Part shown: positions 34,928 through 42,838 of the stretch, piece after piece | Layout of the letters: the number at the start of each line of letters is the position of its first letter | Position numbering within the stretch: the first letter of the stretch is position 1 | Assembly (NCBI RefSeq): GCF_002993885.1 | Contig: NZ_CM009578.1 | Coordinates: 3,925,569 to 3,989,568 of the forward strand | Direction of reading: 5' to 3' | From: Sphingopyxis lindanitolerans | Lineage (GTDB): Bacteria > Pseudomonadota > Alphaproteobacteria > Sphingomonadales > Sphingomonadaceae | Length of the DNA stretch: 64,000 nucleotides | Made by a program: the position numbers and the translations under genes | Notes under the pieces: generated by a model | The model's input: only the letters and a program-made list of their open reading frames with translations | The model's database searches: none | What the model was told of the DNA's origin: nothing

Positions 34928-35650
34928 TCACGGCGCCTGTATCCCGGATGGGAGCGCTGTCCGGCGCGGCGCGCGGGGTTGATAGCGGCGCTCGAAGACC
35001 TCGATGATGATCATGGTGCCGCCGCAACACGGACAGGTTGGGTGGGCCTCGAGCTCATCGGGCGGATCCTCGGCTGGTGGGGGTGCGACGCAAAGCAGGC
35101 GGCGCGTGCGTTCGAGATGGTCCTTGCGCCTGGCGCTGGCGAGCAGACCATAGTGGCGCATCCTGTGGAATCCGCGCGGCAGGGCGTGAAGGAGGAAGCG
35201 GCGGATGAACTCGTCGGCGGCGATGGTCATGACCTGCTGCCGTCCGGCACCGGACTTGCGGTAGTCCTTGTACCGGAAGGTGACCCCGGCCTCGTCGAAG
35301 CGGAGAAGCCGGCTGTTCGATATGGCGACCCGGTGGGTGTAGCACGCGAGATAGGCGAGCACGGCCTCGGACCCGGCGAACGGCGGCTTGGCATAGACGA
35401 CCAGCGCTTCTTGCGAACGGGCGAGAGGTGCCGCAGGAATGCACGCCGGTCGGCGAACTGCGTCATGCCGCCGAAAAAGCTGAGCCTGCCGGCATCGTGG
35501 AGGGCGAGCAGGCGAGTGATGAACAGGCGGCGGAAGAGGGCGCCGAGCACGCGGACCGGAAGGAGGAATGCGGGGCGCGCCGATATCCAGCGTGTCCCAT
35601 CGCGCAATATGCCGCCGCCGGGCACGATCATGTGGATGTGGGGATGCCCG
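34928..35650 (-). pseudogene. IS91 family transposase, N-terminally truncated and frameshifted
   Basis: Minus strand. HPHIHMIVPGGGILRDGTRW then PAFLLPVRVLGALFRRLFIT and FFGGMTQFADRRAFLRHL form the catalytic Y2/HUH-type region; near 35400 the reading shifts frame and continues with LAYLACYTHRVAISNSRLLR, FDEAGVTFRYKDYRKSGA and RRFLLHALPRGFHRMRHYGL, ending with a CPCCGGTMIIIE zinc motif. The N-terminal zinc-finger third of the roughly 400-residue protein is missing, so similarity begins near 35650. IS91-type elements transpose by rolling circle and often carry neighbouring genes, which is relevant as it borders the catabolic cluster. Confidence 0.88.
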
Positions 35651-36004
35651 AAATCTGCCGTTCGCGCATGTCGGAACAGGGTGTAAGCGAAGCGCCTCAG
35701 ATCCGTCGAAGGCGCCAGCTCAGATTGAGCTCGAAAGCCGCCTTTCGCCGCGCTGGGTAGTACGGGGATCAGCCAGGATTCTGCCGGTTGATTACCTGAT
35801 CCAACATCGACGCTTGTCGCCAAGCCGTTGCGGCGCGTAAGATTGGTCAGCTAATAAAAGGTCGTGAATCGCGGCTCGAACTGGGCAGATATCTGAACCA
35901 CGCAAGGGGACCCTGGAGGTGATAGATACCGGCATGATATCGCGCTGCACAGCCGGACGATTTTCTATATTTCATTACGTTAAGAACGTACCGGGACATC
36001 CGGT

Positions 36005-37483
36005 TTGACCTCGCTTCGCAGCCAGTCGGTCGATCTTGATCGCCTTCGCCAAATCGTGGCCAGCCTCTCGGAAGGTGTCATCCTGATCGGAGAGAAGGGC
36101 GACATAGTTTGGGCGAATGACACGGCGCTGCGCATTCATGGCATTGAGAATGTCGGGGCGCTCGGCGGCGACGCCGCAGGATATCGCAAGCGCTTCCAGC
36201 TCCGCTATCGCAACAATCATCTTCTCGCCAAGGGCGACTATCCGCTTGCGCGCGTTGTCGCGGGCGAGGAATTTTCGGAAGTCGTCGTCGAGGTTACGCC
36301 GGCCGCGGAGGAGGAGCCGCGCTGGATTCATCAGGTCCGCAGCCTGGTACTGGCCGACAAGAATGGCAAACCCGACCTGTTAGTGCTGGTCGTGCAGGAC
36401 GTGTCGCTGCGTTACGAGGCCGAGCAGCGCTTCGAGCAGACATTCAACGTCAATCCCGCTCCCGCGGTCATCTGCCGCCTGTCGGACCATCGCTATGTGA
36501 AGGTCAATCCGGGGTTTCTTGACCTGACCGGCTACACCCGCGACGAAGTGCTCGGCCAATCGCTCTACGATATCGACGTGCTCCAGGACGCGTCCGATCT
36601 CGAGACGGCCAAGGAACGGCTGCGCGAGGGGAAGACGATCCCACAGATGCAGGCCGACCTTTCGTTACCCGACGGCGGCCGCAAGCTCGTCATCGTCGCG
36701 GGCCAGCCGATCGACCTCGACGAGCAGCCCTGCATGCTCTTTTCCTTCGCCGATCTGGAGCCGCGGCGGCAGGCGGAGAACGAGCTTCGCCACAGCGAGG
36801 AACGGTTCGTGAAGACCTTCCGCCTCGCGCCCATCGGGATGGCGATCACCATCCAGGAAAGCCATTGCCTGTGCGACGTCAACGATGCCTTCCACCAGCT
36901 CACCGGCTATTCGGGCGACGAGGTCATGGGGAAAAACATGGCCGAACTCAAGCTGTGGGAGCCGGCGTCGTTCCTCAAGGATGCCGAGGGTATGCTGGCC
37001 GGGCGCAGCGGCTTTCGCGGACGCGATGCGCGCATCCGCACCGAGGACGGCGGGTTCGTCGATTGCCTGATCTCCGCCGAAGTCATTCCGCTTCATAACG
37101 ACATGTGCGTGCTGTGGGTGATCCAGGATATCCATGAGCGCCGGCACAGCGAACTCGAACTGATCACCGCGATCGAAGCGGTGATGAAGGACACCAACTG
37201 GTTCAGCCGCACGGTAGTTGAAAAGCTCGCCAATCTGCGCGCCCCGCACGCGCATGCCGCACCGGTGGAGGTCAGCGAACTCACCCGCCGCGAGAAGGAG
37301 GTGCTGAGCCTGCTCTGCGAAGGCCGCGACGATGCGGCGATCGCGAAGGGTATGGGCGTGTCGCGCAACACGCTGCGCAACCATATCGCGCGCGTCTATC
37401 AAAAGATCGGCGTCAATCGCCGGGCGGCCGCGATCCTGTGGGCCCGCGAGCGCGGTTTCCCGCTCACCCGGCCTATCCGCTAA
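36005..37483 (+). CDS. Multi-PAS sensor regulator with LuxR-type HTH
   Basis: 492 residues from TTG 36005; no ATG exists in frame before the first PAS motif, and 35830-36004 is non-coding. The first PAS spans about 15-95, the second about 145-260 (VICRLSDHRYVKVNPGFLDL, TGYTRDEVLGQSLYDIDV), and the third about 268-380 (FRLAPIGMAITIQESHCLCD, TGYSGDEVMGKNMAELKL). The C-terminus has the GerE/LuxR helix-turn-helix (ELTRREKEVLSLLCEGRDDA, AKGMGVSRNTLRNHIARVYQ). PAS domains sense ligands, redox or light; no HWE kinase or phospho-acceptor is visible, so it appears to be a one-component regulator. Target genes may include the stress-type genes directly downstream. Confidence 0.88.
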   Translation: MTSLRSQSVDLDRLRQIVASLSEGVILIGEKGDIVWANDTALRIHGIENVGALGGDAAGYRKRFQLRYRNNHLLAKGDYPLARVVAGEEFSEVVVEVTPAAEEEPRWIHQVRSLVLADKNGKPDLLVLVVQDVSLRYEAEQRFEQTFNVNPAPAVICRLSDHRYVKVNPGFLDLTGYTRDEVLGQSLYDIDVLQDASDLETAKERLREGKTIPQMQADLSLPDGGRKLVIVAGQPIDLDEQPCMLFSFADLEPRRQAENELRHSEERFVKTFRLAPIGMAITIQESHCLCDVNDAFHQLTGYSGDEVMGKNMAELKLWEPASFLKDAEGMLAGRSGFRGRDARIRTEDGGFVDCLISAEVIPLHNDMCVLWVIQDIHERRHSELELITAIEAVMKDTNWFSRTVVEKLANLRAPHAHAAPVEVSELTRREKEVLSLLCEGRDDAAIAKGMGVSRNTLRNHIARVYQKIGVNRRAAAILWARERGFPLTRPIR

Positions 37484-37607
37484 GACGCAACTAGTCCCGC
37501 ACTACCAGACGATTTGGTGCTTCTGCATCTTTGCCGATTGCCCAGCGCCGCTCAAATGGAGCCCGTGCCGCCGCTTGTGGTGAGCGGCGCCTGTAAAGGA
37601 GGTGGTC

Positions 37608-37790
37608 ATGGACAATAATCGCATCAAGGGCGGGGCCAAGAAGGTCAAGGGCTCGATCAAGGAAGCCGCGGGCAAGATCACCGGCGACCATTCGCTCGAA
37701 GCCGAAGGCATCGCGGAAAAGGCCGCCGGCACGGTGCAGTCCGCCGCCGGAAAGGCAGTCGACAAGGTGCGTGACGCTACCCGCAAATGA
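37608..37790 (+). CDS. CsbD family stress protein
   Basis: 60 residues from ATG 37608, with AAGGAGGTGG upstream. NRIKGGAKKVKGSIKEAAGK and AEGIAEKAAGTVQSAAGKAV are the CsbD repeats: Lys/Ala/Gly-rich, presumably unfolded or helical on demand. CsbD-family proteins are general-stress induced (sigma-B in Bacillus, EcfG-type regulons in alphaproteobacteria). Biochemical function unknown. First of five small genes in one direction. Confidence 0.93.
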   Translation: MDNNRIKGGAKKVKGSIKEAAGKITGDHSLEAEGIAEKAAGTVQSAAGKAVDKVRDATRK

Positions 37791-37857
37791 TCCGATGACC
37801 GGCGCTGCCTGTTCGGTAGCGCCGGCCGATCCTCCCGATCACCCAAGAGGTTTTCAT

Positions 37858-38106
37858 ATGCCCACCGCAGAAGAGGATATCGCCTATTACAGGCGTCGGA
37901 TCGACGCTTGCTCTGAGCAAGCGAGGCGAGCCGAATATGTGTCGGCGCGCCGCGCTCACGAGGGCCTGGCTCGACTCTACCGGGAAAAACTCGTCGCTCT
38001 CGGCGTCGATTTGGCGGCGAGCGACGAACAGGATGCCGTGGAGTTGGGAGCGGTCCGGGAGGCTGCCGATAAGGCGTCGTCACGGAGCACGCCCGGTGAG
38101 CTTTAA
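37858..38106 (+). CDS. Hypothetical small helical protein
   Basis: 82 residues from ATG 37858 (AAGAGG 8 bp upstream). MPTAEEDIAYYRRRIDACSE then ARRAEYVSARRAHEGLARLY suggests a two-helix coiled hairpin. Similar short proteins occur near stress genes in sphingomonads, but I know no function. The 3' end overlaps the next start by 11 bp. Confidence 0.7.
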   Translation: MPTAEEDIAYYRRRIDACSEQARRAEYVSARRAHEGLARLYREKLVALGVDLAASDEQDAVELGAVREAADKASSRSTPGEL

Positions 38107-38356
38107 CCAGCTCGATCCGGCGATCCCCGTCCATGTCCTGGGCAAGGGCGATGGCTATGCCTTTGCGATGATCGATTATGGTCAGGAACATAATCTGATC
38201 TGGGTCACCGCCATCGACGAGACCGGCGAAATCTGGTGCGCACCGAACCCGAAAGTGCGCCTGCAGCCCAATTGGTCGATGGAGCGCACGTCATGGCGGA
38301 ATGACGAAGATGGCCCCGACCGCAGCACGACGAACGGTGATGCGCTGCCGTCATGA
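38096..38356 (+). CDS. Conserved hypothetical protein
   Basis: 86 residues from GTG 38096, overlapping the previous gene. The core HVLGKGDGYAFAMIDYGQEH followed by NLIWVTAIDETGEIWCAPNP KVRLQPNW-type sequence is compact and coherent, with several aromatic residues, and looks like a small beta-rich domain of the kind seen in phage- or stress-associated hypothetical proteins. I cannot assign a function. The spacing argues for translational coupling with the upstream gene. Confidence 0.65.
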   Translation: MSFNQLDPAIPVHVLGKGDGYAFAMIDYGQEHNLIWVTAIDETGEIWCAPNPKVRLQPNWSMERTSWRNDEDGPDRSTTNGDALPS

Positions 38357-38367
38357 AGGAGGTTGCT

Positions 38368-38724
38368 ATGATGAAAAATGCCTGTTTTGGAGCAATGGCG
38401 CTGTTGCTGATCCTCAGTGGCTGTGAAGGCCCGCAGGCGAAGGTCGGCGCCGAAAAGGACAAGATCGCTGCGGAGGCGGCAGGCCAGACCTATTCGGGCG
38501 ACGGACCCAGCGAGCGCATCGGCGCCGCGCGGGACCGTGCTGCCGACGCGGCAAGAGAGGCGCGCGAGGCGGCGGCCGTCGGTCTCGAGCGACAGGGGGA
38601 CAGCCTTCGCCGCCAGGCCGATGTCCAGGCCGAACAGCTCGAGCAAAAGGCCAAGGCTATCCGCAAGGATGCCGATGAACGCGCCGACGCCTTCCACATG
38701 CAGGCGGAAGCGCAGCGCAAATAA
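38368..38724 (+). CDS. Small alanine-rich lipoprotein
   Basis: 118 residues from ATG 38368 (GAAGGAGG 7 bp upstream; an earlier in-frame ATG at 38353 would overlap that site). The N-terminus ends in the lipobox LILSGC at about residue 20, so it is a lipoprotein. The mature part is a long charged helix (AARDRAADAAREAREAAAVG, then LRRQADVQAEQLEQKAKAIR), reminiscent of Lpp/YgdI-like helical periplasmic lipoproteins. Part of the small-protein cluster. Confidence 0.8.
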   Translation: MMKNACFGAMALLLILSGCEGPQAKVGAEKDKIAAEAAGQTYSGDGPSERIGAARDRAADAAREAREAAAVGLERQGDSLRRQADVQAEQLEQKAKAIRKDADERADAFHMQAEAQRK

Positions 38725-38789
38725 GGCATGGCGCCGCATCCGGCCAAATTCAACTCACCCGCATAATCATTGAAGCAAGGAATCACATC

Positions 38790-39059
38790 ATGGGTATCAT
38801 CATTCTTCTAGTCGTCGGCGGTATCATCGGTTGGCTGGCGAGCATCGTCATGCACACCGATGGCCAGCAGGGCATTTTCCTGAATATCGTCGTCGGCATC
38901 GTTGGTTCGGTGCTGTCAGGGTGGATCGTCACGCCGCTCATCGGCGGTCTTCCCATCACGTCGGGTGCCTTTGACGCCCGCTCGCTGCTTGTGTCCTTCG
39001 TCGGCGCGTTGATTCTGCTGGCGATCGTCAACCTGATCCGAAGAAACTCGGTTCGGTGA
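38790..39059 (+). CDS. GlsB/YeaQ/YmgE family membrane protein
   Basis: 89 residues from ATG 38790. Three hydrophobic helices, with the family's Gly-rich pattern GGIIGWLASIVMHTDGQQGI, FLNIVVGIVGSVLSGWIV and the closing VSFVGALILLAIVNLIRR. It is an inner-membrane stress protein family (transglycosylase-associated by annotation only). Fits the CsbD neighbourhood. The 131 bp after it contain no further gene. Confidence 0.93.
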   Translation: MGIIILLVVGGIIGWLASIVMHTDGQQGIFLNIVVGIVGSVLSGWIVTPLIGGLPITSGAFDARSLLVSFVGALILLAIVNLIRRNSVR

Positions 39060-39190
39060 AGAGGGAGGTCGGCCCGGCCGGGCGGAAATCCTGGCTGCGC
39101 CGCCCGCGGCCGGAGTGAGTCAACTGTGCGCTCGCCCGGGAATTATAAGACCATCGCAATCATAAATAGAGGAGAGGCTTCGCGACCAAA

Positions 39191-39619
39191 GTGTCCCCAT
39201 CATCCCCCGCCGTGGACAATGCCCTGCAGGATCACCCACCGGGTGCCGGCGTGACCGATATCGAGAATGTCAACGGCAACGGCGGCGAGCTTCATCAGAA
39301 TGTGGCACCTGACGGCGAGGACGCCGGAACGTCCTTTCTGACCGACAATTTCGGCCACCGCATCGCCGACAATCAGAACAGCCTCAAGGCAGGCGAACGC
39401 GGCCCGACCTTGCTGGAAGATTTCGTTCTCCGCGAGAAAATCTTTCATTTCGACCATGAGCGTATTCCCGAACGCATCGTCCATGCGCGCGGATCGGGCG
39501 CGCATGGCGTGTTCGAATGCACCAAGGCTATTCCCGGTCTGACCAAGGCGTCGATCTTTCAGAAGGCGGGCGGCACCTGCCCGGTCTTTACAGAAGAGAA
39601 GGCTGCGGCGAAGGCTTGA
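39191..39619 (+). pseudogene. Heme catalase (KatE/HPII-like), N-terminal fragment
   Basis: Starts at GTG 39191 and reads [40 protein letters not shown] and [20 protein letters not shown], which is the catalase core up to the P-V-F before the catalytic R-F-S-T-V segment. The catalytic His ([10 protein letters not shown]) is kept. The expected R-F-S-T-V-x-G continuation is replaced by TEEKAAAKA and a stop, so about 80% of the protein including the heme-binding Asn and Tyr is missing. It cannot be an active catalase; a deletion near 39590 is the likely cause. The sequence after it to 39795 shows no catalase similarity. Confidence 0.82.
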
Positions 39620-39795
39620 AGAAAATCAAGCTGAAGGGTTGAGCTTGAAGGCGTAACGGCACATCGGAGGAAGCTCGCGATTGTCGGCGGCGGTCCGGTC
39701 AGACTCTGTCCGTTCTTCTCGCCGCCGCGTTAGCGAGCGGTGCCCAATCAAGTGGAGCCGGACGTCCGAACCATGATCTTGTCTCATTCCGACTT

Positions 39796-39900
39796 TCAGC
39801 GCGGTAGGATAGAAAGCTCAACCCGGCTCCGACCTTTCGTCTTCGTTAGGTAAAGGAGTCGGTCCGCTTCGGATAATAGAGGCGATGCTGGCATTGCCTT
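39796..39900 (-). pseudogene. GGDEF (diguanylate cyclase) C-terminal fragment
   Basis: A minus-strand frame ending with TGA at 39796-39798 reads LLSEADRLLYLTKTKGRSRV followed by EL, the invariant closing motif of GGDEF domains (A-D-x-x-L-Y-x-A-K-x-x-G-R-N). Nothing upstream in that frame gives the GG(D/E)EF active site, so only the last 30-35 residues persist. Together with the transmembrane N-terminal piece at 40610-40970 it looks like the remains of one gene. Confidence 0.6.
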
Positions 39901-40034
39901 GGCCGCTTGCGAATGCGATCTCGGAGGCCCGTACGATCGCGGGTCACCTTGCCGGCTGCATCGAAATCGATGCATTGATCGGCGTCTGGTGCCAAACCGT
40001 CGAGCGTCACCCGGAAACGTGCAGGCTTTACCCG

Positions 40035-40613
40035 TTAGCGCCGACTATCTACCGCGATCCAGTTTGTTTCCCAGGTCGCCCCGGCATCGGCCGAAAACGC
40101 TTGTTCAAAGCGCACGGAGTTCGGCCTGATTTCCGAGATCAAGAAGCGAACAAGGACGGTACGATCATTGACGCTATCCACGCAGTAGAAAACGCCGCGA
40201 CCTTTTTCGTCGAATGTGCCGGTAACCGGCGACGTAAGGAGCCCGCTACGGACATTCGCGAAGTTGAGCGTCCATTGCCGTGCCTTGGGATTGTAGAGCC
40301 GAAGCGAGAGCCCCTCGATCTTACCGGATGGCCCTTCGACCGAAAGTTCGACAAGATTGGCGCGGCCGCCCAGCAATGCCCGAACCTCGCTGGCGCCGCG
40401 ATATTCAACCCACCGCGTCGACCCGGTCAGGGGTTCGGGAAGATATCGCAACTGCGTCGTCCAGCTTCCGACTTCCCAATCCAAATCATGGCTTCCGTCA
40501 CGCAACTCTGACGCGGTTGGTGGCGCTGTCTGTCCGAACCCCGGTGCGGGACAACCGAACGACGAACCGGTTATGGCAAGCACGCCTGCTATGTGTGTCA
40601 GCCATGGCTTCAT
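40035..40613 (-). CDS. Secreted hypothetical protein (DUF1579-like beta-barrel)
   Basis: 192 residues from ATG 40613. N-terminal signal peptide ITGSSFGCPAPGFGQ with a Cys that could be a lipobox. The mature part (DGSHDLDWEVGSWTTQLRYL, PLTGSTRWVEYRGASEVRAL, LRLYNPKARQWTLNFANVRS, VFYCVDSVNDRTVLVRFLIS, QAFSADAGATWETNWIAVDS) has the regular strand pattern of the lipocalin-like DUF1579 family. Its start overlaps by 4 bp the stop of a broken diguanylate cyclase gene. Function unknown. Confidence 0.8.
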   Translation of the reverse strand: MKPWLTHIAGVLAITGSSFGCPAPGFGQTAPPTASELRDGSHDLDWEVGSWTTQLRYLPEPLTGSTRWVEYRGASEVRALLGGRANLVELSVEGPSGKIEGLSLRLYNPKARQWTLNFANVRSGLLTSPVTGTFDEKGRGVFYCVDSVNDRTVLVRFLISEIRPNSVRFEQAFSADAGATWETNWIAVDSRR

Positions 40614-40970
40614 CGGACGATCTCCTTGTCGGATACGGGCACAACGATGATTGAACAGGCCGACCGCCCGAATTCGAAGACGATGAGCCCCCAGATGGCG
40701 AAAGCCGGGCTCAACATGGCTGCAATGAACGGCATGGGCCGGACCTTCGCCAATATTGCTTCCGGTGAGAGATCGCGAGGCTCTCGCTTCATTCAATACA
40801 AAAGCCGTGCAAGCATGAAGGCGATCAGCAAACCGCCCGGCCAAAGCGATGATTGCCACTCTCGCGACGTTGCGAAATGGAATCCCGAAAAATTGGCGAG
40901 CGATGGCGAGCGATATCGCATAAATGAAAGGAATCTGACGCTTCAGTGCGCCATAGCGGGTCCGCAACAT
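40610..40970 (-). pseudogene. Membrane diguanylate cyclase, N-terminal transmembrane fragment
   Basis: Starting at ATG 40970: MLRTRYGALKRQIPFIYAIS, then a 10-bp tandem duplication shifts the frame; in the next frame LANFSGFHFATSRE, LWPGGLLIAFMLARLLY, a TGA where Trp is expected, and KREPRDLSPEAILAKVRPMP, FIAAMLSPAFAIWGLIVFEF follow. This is the five-helix sensor part of sphingomonad GGDEF proteins. A frameshift and a nonsense codon make it dead, and the GGDEF catalytic domain is separated (fragment at 39796). Confidence 0.7.
40895..40914. repeat. 10-bp tandem duplication causing a frameshift
   Basis: GGCGAGCGAT occurs twice head to tail. On the minus strand this is ATCGCTCGCC twice, inside the first transmembrane helix of the diguanylate cyclase remnant. 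Removing one copy restores the frame into LANFSGFHF. Confidence 0.85.
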
Positions 40971-41198
40971 CGCCCTGCCATCATCGGTCGCCGCTTCCCC
41001 AGCGGTGGTAAATCGATTCCACCAGATGCGCGAGGCCGGCCACATGCAATGTTCTTCGTTCGCAAAGATTAAGGAAAACTTGCCCGCATTCTTGCCAGAA
41101 GCGTTGCGACCCTGAAAGGTGACACCGTTGCCGAAGGGGATATCGCGCACGGCGGCACCGTTCGCTGTTCGACCTTGTGGCGTCGGACGGCGTCGCTA

Positions 41199-41735
41199 TC
41201 AAAATGCCATCACCATCGCGATGGTCCCCGCCCCAATGACCAGCAACAAGGCGGCGCGCGCGCCATATCGACGGGTTGTCGCGAATAGCCGCGCGCCGAT
41301 CGGCGAACCGTCGTCGATATGGAGGTTGTCGATATCAATCGAGTGATGATCCCGCTGCCGCAAAAATGATGGCGGCGAGGCAATGTCCGGTCCGCCGATT
41401 CCGCTTGCAAGAGCGAGTTTTTCGAAAGCGATCGCCATCTTCTCATCCCGGAGAGTTTTGGCGATTGTCCGGTGCCGCGGATCATCCGTACCGCCGGGCA
41501 GGTCCATCAACACCCGCTCAGCTTCGGCATCGAGCGCATGAAGGCGGTCGATCGTTTCCATGGCGCCCATCCGGTCCCCGCGCTCGAACGCCAGTTGCAG
41601 CCGCATCAGCGACATGATGCCAGCCCGGAAAAACTGGAGGCTCAAGGCGACATCGCCGGGCGGGGTCGCGGGCAGGTCCGGCGGGAAGTCGCGAGCGCCA
41701 GGAGGGGCACCATGCGGTGTCGAAACGGCGTTCAC
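41199..41735 (-). CDS. Hypothetical protein with C-terminal membrane anchor
   Basis: 178 residues from ATG 41735. Residues 25-110 are helical with a repeated Leu/Met pattern (VALSLQFFRAGIMSLMRLQL, ERGDRMGAMETIDRLHALDA), and the end ARAALLLVIGAGTIAMVMAF is a clear transmembrane helix, which leaves most of the protein cytoplasmic. No family recognised. Lies between the dead diguanylate cyclase gene and the SciP-like gene, same strand. Confidence 0.65.
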   Translation of the reverse strand: MNAVSTPHGAPPGARDFPPDLPATPPGDVALSLQFFRAGIMSLMRLQLAFERGDRMGAMETIDRLHALDAEAERVLMDLPGGTDDPRHRTIAKTLRDEKMAIAFEKLALASGIGGPDIASPPSFLRQRDHHSIDIDNLHIDDGSPIGARLFATTRRYGARAALLLVIGAGTIAMVMAF

Positions 41736-41884
41736 ATTTGCACTCCTGCATTTTCAACCACCCCCATCTTGGACTAGCTGCAATGTGGCGGTGCAAGGAG
41801 TCCCGATCGGACCACCCGTGACGAGGATGCGCCGGACGCTGTAAATCGAGCGAGGCGACGCCCGAAGCGTAGCGCCGAACGCTT

Positions 41885-42172
41885 CTAATCCATAAATCGC
41901 TCGCGGTAGTGCTGAACCCGCGTCGCGCGCAATCCCGGCACGCCGACCCGTTCGAACATTCGTTGCCAGGTCGCGAGTTCCTCATGACTCATGCGATAGC
42001 GCCAACAGGCATCATCGGCGGTCAGCAGGCCGCCTTCGACCGCCGCGACAACCTGCGCCTTGCGGCGACTTACCCAGCGCGTCGTGTTGGGTGGTGGCAG
42101 ATCATCCAGCGTCAATTGCTCGCCTATCGGGTCTTGCACAGACGCCGGACGAAATCTCTGATTTTCAAGCAC
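41885..42172 (-). CDS. sciP: SciP-like CtrA inhibitor (DUF1153)
   Basis: 95 residues from GTG 42172, chosen because the family begins with (M/V)xENQxFRP and GGAG lies 9 bp upstream; the frame is open further to 42271. LTLDDLPPPNTTRWVSRRKA and VVAAVEGGLLTADDACWRYR match the DUF1153 helix-turn-helix, followed by GVPGLRATRVQHYR. In Caulobacter SciP binds CtrA or its promoters and limits CtrA-activated transcription late in the cell cycle. The symbol rests on family resemblance; sphingomonads can have more than one DUF1153 paralogue. Confidence 0.82.
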   Translation of the reverse strand: MLENQRFRPASVQDPIGEQLTLDDLPPPNTTRWVSRRKAQVVAAVEGGLLTADDACWRYRMSHEELATWQRMFERVGVPGLRATRVQHYRERFMD

Positions 42173-42702
42173 TCGACTCTCCGGTCGCGCGGCAGATGCC
42201 GCTATTGTGCCCCCTCGCTTTTCGCAACGATACAACCGTGATCGAGCCCGGTTAACAAATGCTTCGTGCAAGGCTCGCGATGCGGCGAGCCGTTTGCCAC
42301 ATGGTGTTGGACTGAGTTCGAGAGTTGCCGGGATCAGCAGACTCTCATCTTTCGATCACGCCGCCTTCTTGGACGGCGCTCCCGTTTCGAGTGCATCGGG
42401 CAGCAGATCGTCGTTCATCGGCTTTGCTAGCTCAGAAAGCTAAGCTAGTGTAGCCTGAAAGGGCACAGGGTTGCGCTACTGCACCCATAAGTGCGCTTGG
42501 AAACGCTGTGGCTTGTATTTCTACGCCAGCCTACGCGAAAGCGTTTTTCCCGTTGCAGTGTCGAGGCGACATCCGATATTTTGCTCTGCGATAAGAGTTT
42601 TGGCTCTTCTCATCGCTGCCCCGAAATAGGGGCGCAAAGGCTGGCGAATGTCGCGCAAAGCTAGAGTGCTTTGGCGTAGCCCTTCGTACGTCTGAAAAGA
42701 AA
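42173..42702. other. 530-bp stretch without a recognised gene
   Basis: No known family is seen. A 20-codon minus-strand frame (ATG 42419, MNDDLLPDALETGAPSKKAA then stop) is peptide-like but too short to support. The sequence around 42440-42700 is promoter-like and mixed in composition. Confidence 0.3.
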
Positions 42703-42777
42703 TGGCTCCCCGGGTAGGATTCGAACCTACGACCGGTCGATTAACAGTCGACTGCTCTACCGCTGAGCTACCGAGGA
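42703..42777 (-). tRNA. tRNA-Asn (GTT)
   Basis: Minus strand, 75 nt including an encoded CCA. The acceptor starts TCCTCGG and pairs with the 3' CCGGGGA; the D arm is GCTCAGCGGTAGAGC, the anticodon stem-loop contains CTGTTAA with anticodon GTT, and the T arm reads GTAGGTTCGAATCCTAC. All canonical positions are satisfied. Confidence 0.97.
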
Positions 42778-42838
42778 ACACGCCGCCGAAGCGGGCAAGG
42801 CGGTCCCTTTGCCGTCGGTCGCAGGATTAATCAAGCCC

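Noticed and set aside
34241-35030. Open frames of 170 and 204 codons on the minus strand between the YciI-like gene and the IS91 remnant
   Set aside because: They run through the MITE-like inverted repeat and the end of the IS91 gene in different frames, with no motif of their own.
42360-42419. A 20-codon minus-strand peptide (MNDDLLPDALETGAPSKKAA)
   Set aside because: The composition is protein-like but it is too short and lacks a clear ribosome-binding site or known family. Not listed as a gene.
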